Source of the DNA: Achromobacter agilis
GTDB taxonomy: Bacteria > Pseudomonadota > Gammaproteobacteria > Burkholderiales > Burkholderiaceae_B
DNA length: 64,000 nucleotides
Reading direction: 5' to 3'
Assembly: GCF_900496965.1 (NCBI RefSeq)
Contig: NZ_UFQB01000023.1
Location: 51,557-115,556 of the forward strand
Positions 1-8,266 of this stretch are shown in pieces. Positions within the stretch are counted from its first letter, which is position 1. The number at the start of each line of letters is the position of its first letter. The position numbers and the translations under genes are program-made. The notes beneath the pieces are model-generated. The model was not told where the DNA came from. It ran no database searches and was given only the letters and a program-made list of their open reading frames with translations.

Positions 1-271
1 CTTCGAGCGTGTCCGACTTGGACGGCTTGCGCACGCCCGCGGCCGTGGCCAGCAGGTGCAGGTCATGGTTGCCCAGCACCGACGTGGCGCGGTCGCCCAG
101 GTCGATGATGCGGCGCAGGGTCTCCAGCGACTGGGGGCCGCGGTTGACCAGGTCCCCGGCGAACCAGAGGCGCGATTTGGGGTCGCCGACTAGGTCGGGG
201 TGGGACAGCAAACGATCCAGCGGCGAGCAGCAACCCTGCACGTCGCCGATCATCCAGATACTGCCGTTCAT
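1..271 (-). CDS. apaH: Bis(5'-nucleosyl)-tetraphosphatase, symmetrical (N-terminal part, cut by window edge)
   Basis: Hydrolyses diadenosine tetraphosphate to two ADP in the cytoplasm. The visible 90 residues start [14 protein letters not shown] and carry three calcineurin-like metallophosphoesterase motifs in order: GDVQGC (metal ligands), GDLVNRGP and GNHD. The rest of the protein lies beyond position 1. The ATG at 269-271 overlaps the lptG stop by four bases (ATGA), so the two genes are probably translationally coupled. The family assignment is firm. The C-terminus cannot be judged. Confidence 0.9.
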   Translation of the reverse strand, partial: MNGSIWMIGDVQGCCSPLDRLLSHPDLVGDPKSRLWFAGDLVNRGPQSLETLRRIIDLGDRATSVLGNHDLHLLATAAGVRKPSKSDTLE

Positions 272-1446
272 GCGGGACTTTTACTCCAAGGCCAACGTTG
301 TTGGATGATCCGGGTGATAGTGTGGCGGTATTCCATGTAGCTCATGGCGCCCAGCGCCAGGATCACGGCGCCCAAATTCGGCCCCAGCGCGGTCAGCCAG
401 GGCGGCCACTTGCCCAGCATGCCTACGTTCAGGGCCAGCTGGTTGAGCATGAAGAAGCCCACGCCGAGCAGGATGCCCAGGAATACCTTGGCTCCCACGC
501 CGCCGCGGCGGGTCTGCATCAGGCCGATGGGAGCGGCGATGGTGATCATGACCAGCAAGGTGAACGGATATGCCAGTTTGCGCCACAAGGCGACGACCTG
601 TCGACCATATTGCAGCTGGTTGTTGCGCAAATAATCCACATAGTCCAGCAGCGTGACGATCGACATGCGTTCCGGCGTCAGCACGCGGGCGAGCAGGCGT
701 TCGGCGCTGAGCGTGGTGTCTACCGTGCGCTCGGGCACTTTCACCACCGTGGCGGGCGGGCTCTTCGGGGGGCGCGCGTCGGCCAGCGCCTCGGCCGCGT
801 TGTCGTCCAGCCGCGTCTCGGAAACGTCCTTCAGCACCAGGTCTCCGTGCGTGAACAGGCCGGTGGGGGCGGTCGACAGGACCGACAGCGTCAGGTCCTT
901 CTTGAATTCATAGAGGGTCACGGCATTGACCTGGCCGTCGCCCTTGAGCTCGCCGATATTGATGATGCGGGTGCCGCCGTTGGCGGTGGGTTCCTTGAAC
1001 CAATATCCGCTATTGAGGCGGTCGCCGCCGGCCTTGCCGCGGAACAGCAGATTGGCTTCGCCGGACTTCATTTCGGCCCAGGGCGTGACGTATTCGGACA
1101 GGAGCCCCGCGCCGATCATCAGCGGGATCGTCACGATCCAGAGCATGCGCAGCAGCTTCATGCCGCTGACGCCGGACACGCGCAGGATGACCAGCTCGTT
1201 GCGCTGAGCGAGCCCGGCCAGCGCCAGGATGGCGCCGATCAGCAGGCCGATGGGCAGGAGGTCGTACAGACGGGTGGGGATCGCCAGCGCCTGCATGTAG
1301 AGCAGGGCCATCATGGAGAACTTGTCACCCACGTTGTCCAGGTCGTCGACCAGCGCGAAGAACGTGAAAAGGCCTAGCAGGGCCATAAGGACCACTGCGC
1401 AAGAGCGATAAATCTCGCGGGCCAGGTAGCGACGTGCGGTACGCAT
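268..1446 (-). CDS. lptG: LPS export ABC transporter permease LptG
   Basis: Inner-membrane permease of the LptB2FG complex, which extracts lipopolysaccharide and feeds it to the LptC-A-DE bridge. The protein has about 392 residues. An N-terminal block of membrane helices (residues 15-120) holds the family-typical run [12 protein letters not shown], a periplasmic beta-jellyroll-like middle follows, and there are three C-terminal helices. The start [15 protein letters not shown] was chosen over an upstream ATG at 1485 because the family begins with this amphipathic stretch. LptF is not in the window. LptF and LptG are similar, so the G rather than F call rests on overall feel and is less certain than the family. 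Confidence 0.85.
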   Translation of the reverse strand: MRTARRYLAREIYRSCAVVLMALLGLFTFFALVDDLDNVGDKFSMMALLYMQALAIPTRLYDLLPIGLLIGAILALAGLAQRNELVILRVSGVSGMKLLRMLWIVTIPLMIGAGLLSEYVTPWAEMKSGEANLLFRGKAGGDRLNSGYWFKEPTANGGTRIINIGELKGDGQVNAVTLYEFKKDLTLSVLSTAPTGLFTHGDLVLKDVSETRLDDNAAEALADARPPKSPPATVVKVPERTVDTTLSAERLLARVLTPERMSIVTLLDYVDYLRNNQLQYGRQVVALWRKLAYPFTLLVMITIAAPIGLMQTRRGGVGAKVFLGILLGVGFFMLNQLALNVGMLGKWPPWLTALGPNLGAVILALGAMSYMEYRHTITRIIQQRWPWSKSPA

Positions 1447-1513
1447 GTAGGAAAGAGGGTGCGCGTAAACGTGAAAGCTTAACAAATCCTGCCGTTCAGG
1501 TCCGGCCCCCGTA

Positions 1514-2236
1514 TCAGGGGATGTCGACCATCTGCATCCGGCGCGTCAGGACGCCGACCCGGGAGTTCAGGTAGCGGGATTTGCGGTGGCCGTCATAGAA
1601 GCGCGGATTGGGCAGCATTGCCGCCAGCCGGGCCGATTGGCTGGCGCCCAGGCTGGCGGCGGAGGTATTGAAATAGTGCTGAGCGGCGGCCTCTGCGCCG
1701 AACACGCCCACGCCCCATTCCGCCACGTTCAGATACAGTTCCAGGATCCGTTCCTTGCTCATGACGTGTTCGATCATGTACGTCAGGACGAGTTCCTGCC
1801 CCTTGCGGATGTAGCTGCGGGAGCTGGACAGGAACAGGTTCTTGGCGAGCTGCTGGGTAATGGTGGAGCCGCCGCGCATCTTGCTGCGGCCCGCCTCGTG
1901 CTGTTTCTGGTTGTATTCCCAGGCCTTGCGGATGGCGTCCCATTCGACGCCGTCGTGTTCGGTGAAATTGGAGTCCTCGGATGCCACCACCGCGCGCTTG
2001 AGCGTGCGGTTGATCTTGTCGTAGGGGATCCATTCGTACTTCAGTTCCAGGGCGGGGTTGCCCTCGCGCAGGCGGGACAACTCCTCGCGCATGATGGCGC
2101 TGCTGCCCGGATCCCGGTAGTTGTACCAGACGACCTGGGCGAACAGCCAGAATTGATAGAGCAGGACCGCACACACCAGCGCCATCAGTGCGCCGGTGAT
2201 GATCCGGAACCAGGAGCGGCCCTTGCGCGTCGCCAT
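1514..2236 (-). CDS. mtgA: Monofunctional biosynthetic peptidoglycan transglycosylase
   Basis: Polymerises lipid II into glycan strands at the periplasmic face of the inner membrane (GT51 family). The protein has 240 residues. One N-terminal membrane anchor (about 10-30) is followed by the GT51 domain with the catalytic glutamate motif VVASEDSNFTEHDGVEWDAI, then GGSTITQQLAKNLFLSSSRS and the KERILELYLNVAEWG motif. There is no transpeptidase domain, which separates it from class A PBPs. The reading frame continues upstream through aroE, but MATRKGRSW at 2236 gives the normal family length and sits five bases after the aroE stop, so the two are likely one operon. Confidence 0.93.
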   Translation of the reverse strand: MATRKGRSWFRIITGALMALVCAVLLYQFWLFAQVVWYNYRDPGSSAIMREELSRLREGNPALELKYEWIPYDKINRTLKRAVVASEDSNFTEHDGVEWDAIRKAWEYNQKQHEAGRSKMRGGSTITQQLAKNLFLSSSRSYIRKGQELVLTYMIEHVMSKERILELYLNVAEWGVGVFGAEAAAQHYFNTSAASLGASQSARLAAMLPNPRFYDGHRKSRYLNSRVGVLTRRMQMVDIP

Positions 2237-2241
2237 GCCGC

Positions 2242-3105
2242 TCAGTGGCCGGCCGCGAGGTCTTCGCGCAATGCCGCGAGGACGGGCGCGGGGTCGGGCC
2301 GCAAGCCGTGCCAGATGAAGAAGCTCTCGGCCGCCTGGCCCACCAGCATGCCGAGGCCGTCGGCCGTGACCGAGGCGCCGTCGGCGTCCGCCTGTTTCAT
2401 GAAGGCGGTGGGGCGGGCGCCGTACATCATGTCGTAGCCGGCCGCGCCGGGCGCGTACAGACCCGGAGGCAGGTCGGGCGCGGCGTCCTGCAGCCCGCTG
2501 GCGGTGGCGTTGATGACCAGGTTCCACCCGCCGGGCGTGCCGGCGTCCGCCAGGCCCCCGGCCGTGACCTGGGTCTGCGGCGACACGCCGCTCTGGTGCC
2601 AGGCTTCGGCCAGCGCCTGCGCGCGGGCGGCGGTGCGGTTGACGATGTGGATGCGGGCGCAGCCGGCCTCGGCCAGCGGCTGCAGCACGCCGCGCGCCGC
2701 GCCGCCCGCGCCCACGAGGAGCACGGACGCGCCGCCCAGGCGCACGCCCAGGCGCAGCAGGTCGGAGACCAGGCCCACGCCGTCGGTGTTGCAGCCGTGC
2801 CAGGCGCCGCCGCGCCACGATAGGGTGTTGACCGCGCCGGCCAGCCGCGCGCGGGTGGACAGGCGGCCGCCCGCCAGGGCGTAGGCATCCAGCTTGAAGG
2901 GCACCGTGACGTTCAGGCCCACCCCGCCGTCGGCCGCGAACGCCGCCACGGCCTCGGCGAAGCCGTCCACCGGCGCGAGCAGCCGGTCATAGCGCAGCGG
3001 CTTGCCGGTCTGCCGGGAGAACATGGCGTGGATTTGAGGCGAGCGGCTATGCGCAATGGGGTTGCCGATGACGGCATATCGGGCAAGAGGGGACGCCTCG
3101 GTCAT
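2242..3105 (-). CDS. aroE: Shikimate dehydrogenase (NADP+)
   Basis: Reduces 3-dehydroshikimate to shikimate in the aromatic amino acid pathway. The 287 residues begin with YAVIGNPIAHSRSPQIH, the shikimate-binding motif, and continue with NVTVPFK (catalytic Lys), the NADP-binding glycine loop LLVGAGGAARGVL with NRT for the adenosine phosphate, and a C-terminal GLGMLVGQAAESF. The start overlaps the preceding TonB-like gene by four bases (ATGA). aroQ of the same pathway lies separately at 17.2 kb. Confidence 0.95.
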   Translation of the reverse strand: MTEASPLARYAVIGNPIAHSRSPQIHAMFSRQTGKPLRYDRLLAPVDGFAEAVAAFAADGGVGLNVTVPFKLDAYALAGGRLSTRARLAGAVNTLSWRGGAWHGCNTDGVGLVSDLLRLGVRLGGASVLLVGAGGAARGVLQPLAEAGCARIHIVNRTAARAQALAEAWHQSGVSPQTQVTAGGLADAGTPGGWNLVINATASGLQDAAPDLPPGLYAPGAAGYDMMYGARPTAFMKQADADGASVTADGLGMLVGQAAESFFIWHGLRPDPAPVLAALREDLAAGH

Positions 3106-4001
3106 GGGGCTTGGGTTTCCAGGGTGTCGTTGACGAAATGCCAGGTGCGGGTGATGACCAGCACGTCGGTATCGCGCGCGATGTCGGGCGGAAAGGGCGG
3201 GAAGGGCGCGGCCAGCTGCACGATGCGGCGCGCGGCCTGGTTCAGCACGGCATGCGGCGAGGGCTGGTCGATTTCGACGTTGGCGATGCTGCCATCCGCG
3301 CGCACGGACACCGTGATGCGCAGCGAGCCGTAGATACGGCCGCGCGCTTCGTCCGGGTAGTGCTGGGTACCGACGGTTTCGATGCGGGTGCGCCAGGCGT
3401 CCAGGTAGGCGGCGTAGCGCGAGGCTTCGGCGGACGGGGCCACGAATTGCTTGCGGGGCTCGGCGCTGTACTGCTGTACCCGGGCCGCGAGGGCGGCTAT
3501 CTGGGCGCTCTGGATGACGCTGGCCTGGTCCTCGGCGTCCCGGCCGAGGTCGGCGCCGTCCGGCCAGGGATTGACGGCCTGCCGTTCCGCGCCGGCCTTG
3601 TCTGCCGAGCGCAGCTGGGTCATCAAGCGGGTCTGCTCGGCCTCGAGCTGCACCTGGCGGCGGCGCATGGCCTCCAGCACGATGGTTTCGGCCGATTCGC
3701 CGGTGCGGGGCAGCGGGGTGGTGGAGCGGCCCTGCTCGGCGTTGCCGCCGCCGCTCATCTGATTCTGCGCCTGCGCGCGCGGATTGTCCGGCGGCGTTTC
3801 GCTGCGCGCATTAAGCAGCACGATCTCCAGGCTGGTGGCCGGCGCGCGGCCGGGCGTGGGCGCGCCGAAGCGCCACGCCAGGGCGCCGGCGTGCACCAAC
3901 AGCGAAATCGCGATGCCGATGCGCAGGTAGTGCTGGGCAGGCGCGCCCAGCCACAGCAGGTAACGGCTCAGCGGAGAGGAGGAATCAGCAAGACGTTGCA
4001 C
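3102..4001 (-). CDS. TonB-like energy transducer / TonB C-terminal domain protein
   Basis: Predicted to span the inner membrane once and reach into the periplasm, like TonB/TolA proteins that pass proton-motive energy to the outer membrane. Of 299 residues, a single helix lies near 26-45, followed by a long Pro/Gln/Ala-rich and charged linker. The C-terminal domain (about 200-299) carries the TonB-type pattern YPDEARGRIYGSLRITV and VRADGSIANVEIDQPS. The start is GTG (4001); no strong ribosome site or in-frame ATG was seen, so the exact start is soft. No exbB/exbD lies nearby. The frame overlaps aroE by four bases. Confidence 0.75.
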   Translation of the reverse strand: MQRLADSSSPLSRYLLWLGAPAQHYLRIGIAISLLVHAGALAWRFGAPTPGRAPATSLEIVLLNARSETPPDNPRAQAQNQMSGGGNAEQGRSTTPLPRTGESAETIVLEAMRRRQVQLEAEQTRLMTQLRSADKAGAERQAVNPWPDGADLGRDAEDQASVIQSAQIAALAARVQQYSAEPRKQFVAPSAEASRYAAYLDAWRTRIETVGTQHYPDEARGRIYGSLRITVSVRADGSIANVEIDQPSPHAVLNQAARRIVQLAAPFPPFPPDIARDTDVLVITRTWHFVNDTLETQAP

Positions 4002-4085
4002 GCACGCATTGTAGAGCGAGTCCGCGTCCGCCGCGCGCGCCGCCCGGGCCGGTAACCGCCCGGGCTAGGGGGGGCCGGGGGCGGA

Positions 4086-5174
4086 TCAGGCCGTCGCGCG
4101 GGGGAAGACCCAGACCTTGCCCGCCGGCAGCGCCAGGCGGCAGGGGCCGGGGTCGCGGCCTTCCGGCCCGTAGGCGCGCAGGGCCAGGGTGTGGGCCGGG
4201 TCGGCGTCCGGCGTGCGGAACAGGTATTCCCAGCGGTCGCCCAGGTACATGCTGGTCAGGAGCGGCATGTCCAGGTGGTTGCCGTCGGGGTCGTCCGCCA
4301 GGCGCACCTGCTCCACCCGGATGACCGCAGTGGCATCCTGGCCCTGGGCCACGCCCGGGCTGGCCTTGCCCCACAGCGCCCAGCCGCGGCCTTCGATGCG
4401 GGCCTGGCCGTCGCGCACTTCGGTCACCTTGCCGTCCAGCCGGTTGTTGCTGCCCATGAACTCGGCCGTGAACAGGGTGGACGGCGTGCCGTACATCTCC
4501 TGCGGGGTGCCCTGCTGCTCGATCTTGCCGTTGTTCAGCAGCAGGATGCGGTCCGAGATGGCCATGGCCTCGCTCTGGTCATGCGTCACCATCAGCGCCG
4601 ACAGGCCCAGGCGGATGATGAGCTCGCGCAGGAAGGCGCGGGCTTCTTCGCGCAGCTTGGCGTCCAGGTTGGACAGCGGTTCGTCCAGCAGGATGACGGG
4701 CGGGCTGTATACCAGGGCCCGCCCGATGGCCACGCGCTGCTGCTGGCCGCCGGACAGCGCGTGCGGGTGGCGCTGACCCAGCTTGCCCAGGCCCAGCTGG
4801 TCCAGCACGGCCTGCACGCGCTCGCGCACTTCGGCGCTGGGGGTCTTGCGCAGCTTGAGCGGATAGGCGACGTTTTCGAACACGGTCTTGTGGGGCCACA
4901 GCGCGTAAGACTGGAAAACCAGCCCCAGGTTGCGCTCTTCGGCGGGGATCTCCTGCCTGGCCGTGCCGTCGTAGACCACGCGGTCGCCGATGGTGATGCG
5001 GCCGCGCTTGGGGCCTTCCAGGCCGGCCACGGCGCGCAGCAGCGTCGTCTTGCCGCTGCCCGAGGGCCCCAGCAAGGAGACCACTTCGCCTTGGCGCAGC
5101 TGCATCGACACGCCCTTGAGCACCGGGTTGTCGCCGTAGTCCAGGTGCAGGTCTTCTACAGAAAGCTCAATCAT
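4086..5174 (-). CDS. ABC transporter ATP-binding protein, Fe3+/polyamine (FbpC/PotA) type
   Basis: Cytoplasmic ATPase of an importer, 362 residues. Walker A is GPSGSGKTT, the Q-loop is in VFQSYALWPH, the signature is LSGGQQQR, Walker B is VILLDEPLSNLD and the switch His is in VTHDQSEA. A C-terminal TOBE-like regulatory domain fills about 240-362, as in FbpC/PotA/UgpC ATPases. It overlaps the permease gene by eight bases, so it belongs to the operon with the permease and the binding protein. Iron as substrate is inferred from the two-domain permease and the FbpA-like receptor, not proven. Confidence 0.9.
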   Translation of the reverse strand: MIELSVEDLHLDYGDNPVLKGVSMQLRQGEVVSLLGPSGSGKTTLLRAVAGLEGPKRGRITIGDRVVYDGTARQEIPAEERNLGLVFQSYALWPHKTVFENVAYPLKLRKTPSAEVRERVQAVLDQLGLGKLGQRHPHALSGGQQQRVAIGRALVYSPPVILLDEPLSNLDAKLREEARAFLRELIIRLGLSALMVTHDQSEAMAISDRILLLNNGKIEQQGTPQEMYGTPSTLFTAEFMGSNNRLDGKVTEVRDGQARIEGRGWALWGKASPGVAQGQDATAVIRVEQVRLADDPDGNHLDMPLLTSMYLGDRWEYLFRTPDADPAHTLALRAYGPEGRDPGPCRLALPAGKVWVFPRATA

Positions 5175-6945
5175 GAAGTTTGACTCCGAATCGCAGGGCG
5201 ATGCCCAGGCCGATCACGACCAGAACGATATTGATGAAGGAAAGCGCGGCCACGATATCGATGGCGCCCGAGGCCCACAACGACACGAGCATCGAGCCGA
5301 TGGTCTCGGTGCCCGGCGACAGCAGGTACACGCCGGTGGAGTATTCGCGCTCGAAGATCAGGAACATCAGCAGCCAGGAGCCGATCAGGCCGTACTTGGC
5401 CAGCGGAACGGTGACGTGGCGGGTGATCTGGCCGCGGCGCGCGCCCGCGCTGCGGGCGGCCTCTTCCAGCTCGGGGCCGACCTGCAGCAGGGTCGAGGAA
5501 ATCAGCCGCAGGCCATAGGCCATCCAGACCACCGTATAGGCCAGCCACACGCTGAAGATGGTGCTGCGCAGGGCGCGCAGCCATTCGATGAAGTTCTCGC
5601 GCAGCCACTCGGCGAAGGGCAGGGCCGACAGCCATCCGCCTTCGTCCACGTCCAGCGCGTTGTCCAGCCACATCGGCACGAACAGGAACACCCACAGGAA
5701 CGCCAGGCCGGCCAGCAGGCCCGGCACCGCGCGCGGCACCAGCACGCTGTAGTCCATGAAGCGCGTCACGTTGTCGGGCTTGCGGTGCATGGCCAGGCCC
5801 ACGAACATGTAGCACATCACCGCCAGCGCGCCGCCGAACACGCCGATGGCGACCGAGTTGACGATGGCGCGCAGCAGGTTGGGCTGGGCGAACACCGTGC
5901 GGAACGCGTCCAGCGACAGGACGTCGAACAGCGACACGCCCATCCCCCAGTTGGAGACGAACGCGCGCAGCAGCACGCCCATCAGCGGCACCACGATGGT
6001 CACCAGCAGCCACAGGGCCACCACCGCGCCGGCCACCCAGCGCCACTTGCCCAGCGGCAGGGGCCGGGCGCGCGAGGCCTTGCCCTTCACTGTGACGAAG
6101 CGGTTGGCGCTGCGCATCAGGCGGCGCTGCAGCATCACCAGCGGGATCGTCATGCAGATCAGTACCACGGCCACCGCGGCCATCAGGTGGTAGGAGGGAA
6201 TGCCCAGCTTGTTCGTGAGCTTGTAGAGGTACGTGGCCAGCACCAGGTTGCCTTCCGGGTCGCCCAGCACCAGCACCAGGCCGAACACTTCCAGGCCCAG
6301 GAAGAACAGCAGCACGGTGGCGTACAGCATGGCCGGGCGCACCATCGGCAGGCTGACCGACACCATCACGCGCAGCGGCGTGGCGCCGGCCACGCGGGCG
6401 GCTTCCTCCACGTCCGAACCCATGCTGCGCAGCGCCGACGAGATGTACAGGTAGGCGTGCGGCACGTGCGTCAGGCCGGCGATGATGACGATGCTGGTCA
6501 GCGAATAGACGTTCCAGGGCACGAAGCCCAGCAGGTTCTGCACCCAGGTCGAGAAAAAGCCGACGGGGCCGGCGGCCACCACGTAGCCGAAGCCCAGCAC
6601 CATGGGCGACACGAACACGGGCACCAGGATCAGCGGCTCGATCCAGCGGCGGCCGGGCAGGTCCGTGCGGATCATCAGGAAGGCCAGCATGCCGCCCAGC
6701 GGGATGGCGATGATGGCCAGGCCGAAGGCGAGGATGAAGCCGCTCTTCAGGGCCTTGTAGAAATCGGGGTCCGCGAAAATGAAGCGGAATGCGTCCAGGC
6801 TGAAGACCTTGGACGGGGAAAAGAACGGCGCGGAGAGAAAGCTCTGGACGATGATGAACGACAGCGGCACGTAAATCGCCAGGGCCGTGATCAGCACCAC
6901 CACGCCGCGGGGCAGGGACTGCCATTTTCTGCGCAATGACTGCAT
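5167..6945 (-). CDS. ABC transporter permease, fused two-domain FbpB-like
   Basis: Inner-membrane channel of the same importer. At 592 residues it is two permease units in tandem, each with about six helices and its own EAA loop: EEAARVAGATPLRVMVSVSL in the first half and EEAARSAGARRGQITRHVTV in the second. A single double-length permease is typical of FbpB-type Fe3+ systems. The ribosome site is followed by MQSLRRKWQS. The gene is separated from the upstream binding-protein gene by 118 bases that contain a strong GC hairpin. Confidence 0.9.
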   Translation of the reverse strand: MQSLRRKWQSLPRGVVVLITALAIYVPLSFIIVQSFLSAPFFSPSKVFSLDAFRFIFADPDFYKALKSGFILAFGLAIIAIPLGGMLAFLMIRTDLPGRRWIEPLILVPVFVSPMVLGFGYVVAAGPVGFFSTWVQNLLGFVPWNVYSLTSIVIIAGLTHVPHAYLYISSALRSMGSDVEEAARVAGATPLRVMVSVSLPMVRPAMLYATVLLFFLGLEVFGLVLVLGDPEGNLVLATYLYKLTNKLGIPSYHLMAAVAVVLICMTIPLVMLQRRLMRSANRFVTVKGKASRARPLPLGKWRWVAGAVVALWLLVTIVVPLMGVLLRAFVSNWGMGVSLFDVLSLDAFRTVFAQPNLLRAIVNSVAIGVFGGALAVMCYMFVGLAMHRKPDNVTRFMDYSVLVPRAVPGLLAGLAFLWVFLFVPMWLDNALDVDEGGWLSALPFAEWLRENFIEWLRALRSTIFSVWLAYTVVWMAYGLRLISSTLLQVGPELEEAARSAGARRGQITRHVTVPLAKYGLIGSWLLMFLIFEREYSTGVYLLSPGTETIGSMLVSLWASGAIDIVAALSFINIVLVVIGLGIALRFGVKLHD

Positions 6946-7001
6946 GGGAAAATCCTGTTGTCTCGAATGGCGCGTAAGCCGCGGGCGCCCGCTCTAGCGG
7001 C

Positions 7002-7028
7002 GGCCGGGCGGGCGGCGCGCGCCCGGCC
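7002..7028 (-). promoter_or_regulatory. GC-rich hairpin between binding-protein and permease genes
   Basis: Nine-base perfect arms (7002-7010 and 7020-7028) with a nine-base loop lie in the 118-base gap downstream of the receptor gene. There is no T-tract, so it is not a full terminator. Such hairpins commonly protect the 3' end of the receptor mRNA and lower permease expression; that role here is inference. Confidence 0.45.
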
Positions 7029-7063
7029 GGGACGCGCGGCGCCGTCCCGGGGCCGGGGGGGCG

Positions 7064-8161
7064 TTACTTGCCCGTCGCGGCGCGCCAGTCCTTGATGAAC
7101 TGCAGGCGCTTGTTCTGCTCCAGGTAGTCCAGCAACGTTTCGTCGACCGGGATGGGCTTGAGCGAGGCACCCAGCTTCTTGGTCATGCCGTCCACGTCGT
7201 TGTCGCCGTCGATGTCGTCGCGCACGGAAGCCAGGTCGGCCTGGTTGGCCATGATTTCCTGGCCCTTCTGGGACAGCAGGTAGTCCATCCACAGCTTGGC
7301 GGCGTTCTTGTTCTTCGCCTTCTTGCTGATGAATGCCACGCGCGACAGGACCAGCGCGTAGTCGGTGGGATAGGCCACGCCCAGCGAAGGATCGTTCTTG
7401 GCGCGCGTTTCCGCGTAGGAGCCCAGGATGTTGTAGCCGATCAGGTTTTCGCCGGAAGACACGCGCTCCATCATGGTGCCCGTGGACGACTGCACGATCA
7501 GGCCGCCGGCGCCGATGCCCTTGAGCGTTTCGAAGTACTTGGGATCATTTGCCTTGTCCTGCACGGCCAGCATGAAACCCACGGCGGACTTTTCGATGTC
7601 GTAGGTGGTGACCTTGTTCTTGAACTTGTCCGGTTGGCTCGAGACCAGCTTGGCCAGCGCGGTGTGCGTGGTGGGCACTTCGTTGGCGGAGATCAGGCGC
7701 TTGTTGTAGATGAATACTGCCGGTTCGTACGTGGTGCCGTAAGCCGAATCCTTCCAGATCGCCCAGGCCGGCAGCTTGCCGGTTTCGGGCGACTTGTATT
7801 TCAGGGCGTAGTCGGTGGCCAGCTTCAGCGCCGAGTCCATCGACGAGCTCCACACGATGTCGCCGCTGCCGCCGCCGGCGGCCTGCTCGCTGATGTAGCG
7901 GTTGTAGAGCTCGGTGCTGTTCATGTCGTTGTATTCGACCTTGACGCCCGGATACAGCGCTTCGAAGCCCTTGATGATAGGGCCCGCGGCCTTGGTGTCG
8001 GTGGTCGAGTAGATGACGACCTTGCCTTCCTTCTTGGCGCCGTCCAGGATCTTCTGATAGTCGGCCGGGTAACCCGCCGGCACTTGCTGCGCGAAGGCGC
8101 TGCCGGTGGCGATGGCGAATGCAGCGGCGCAGGCGGCCGCCAGTTGGGACTTGGCAAGCAT
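7064..8161 (-). CDS. ABC transporter extracellular substrate-binding protein (FbpA-like)
   Basis: Periplasmic receptor of the importer, 365 residues. A signal peptide is visible (MLAKSQLAAACAAAFAIATG, cleaved about after SAFA-QQ). The mature part has the FbpA-class pattern, with GKVVIYSTTDT near the start and the stretch AWAIWKDSAYGTTYEPAVFI. An upstream in-frame ATG at 8251 would precede the signal sequence and was rejected. It is clearly paralogous to the C-terminal half of the sensor kinase encoded just upstream (shared YNILGSYA and TYDI..S.VG..LA.QD). Substrate unknown; ferric iron or an organic anion are both possible. Confidence 0.9.
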   Translation of the reverse strand: MLAKSQLAAACAAAFAIATGSAFAQQVPAGYPADYQKILDGAKKEGKVVIYSTTDTKAAGPIIKGFEALYPGVKVEYNDMNSTELYNRYISEQAAGGGSGDIVWSSSMDSALKLATDYALKYKSPETGKLPAWAIWKDSAYGTTYEPAVFIYNKRLISANEVPTTHTALAKLVSSQPDKFKNKVTTYDIEKSAVGFMLAVQDKANDPKYFETLKGIGAGGLIVQSSTGTMMERVSSGENLIGYNILGSYAETRAKNDPSLGVAYPTDYALVLSRVAFISKKAKNKNAAKLWMDYLLSQKGQEIMANQADLASVRDDIDGDNDVDGMTKKLGASLKPIPVDETLLDYLEQNKRLQFIKDWRAATGK

Positions 8162-8266
8162 GGGTGTTGTCTCCGTTGGAATGGGCAGAAGCCGGATCTG
8201 GGTCCAGCCTGCGGCCATCTTAGGAGTGGGCGTCTGTCGTCGTCCTGTCATGGCGACAGGTCGGGT

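Noticed and set aside
1514..2818. Extended mtgA frame reaching into aroE
   Set aside because: The extra N-terminal part is Arg-rich out-of-frame aroE; mtgA starts at 2236 with its membrane anchor.
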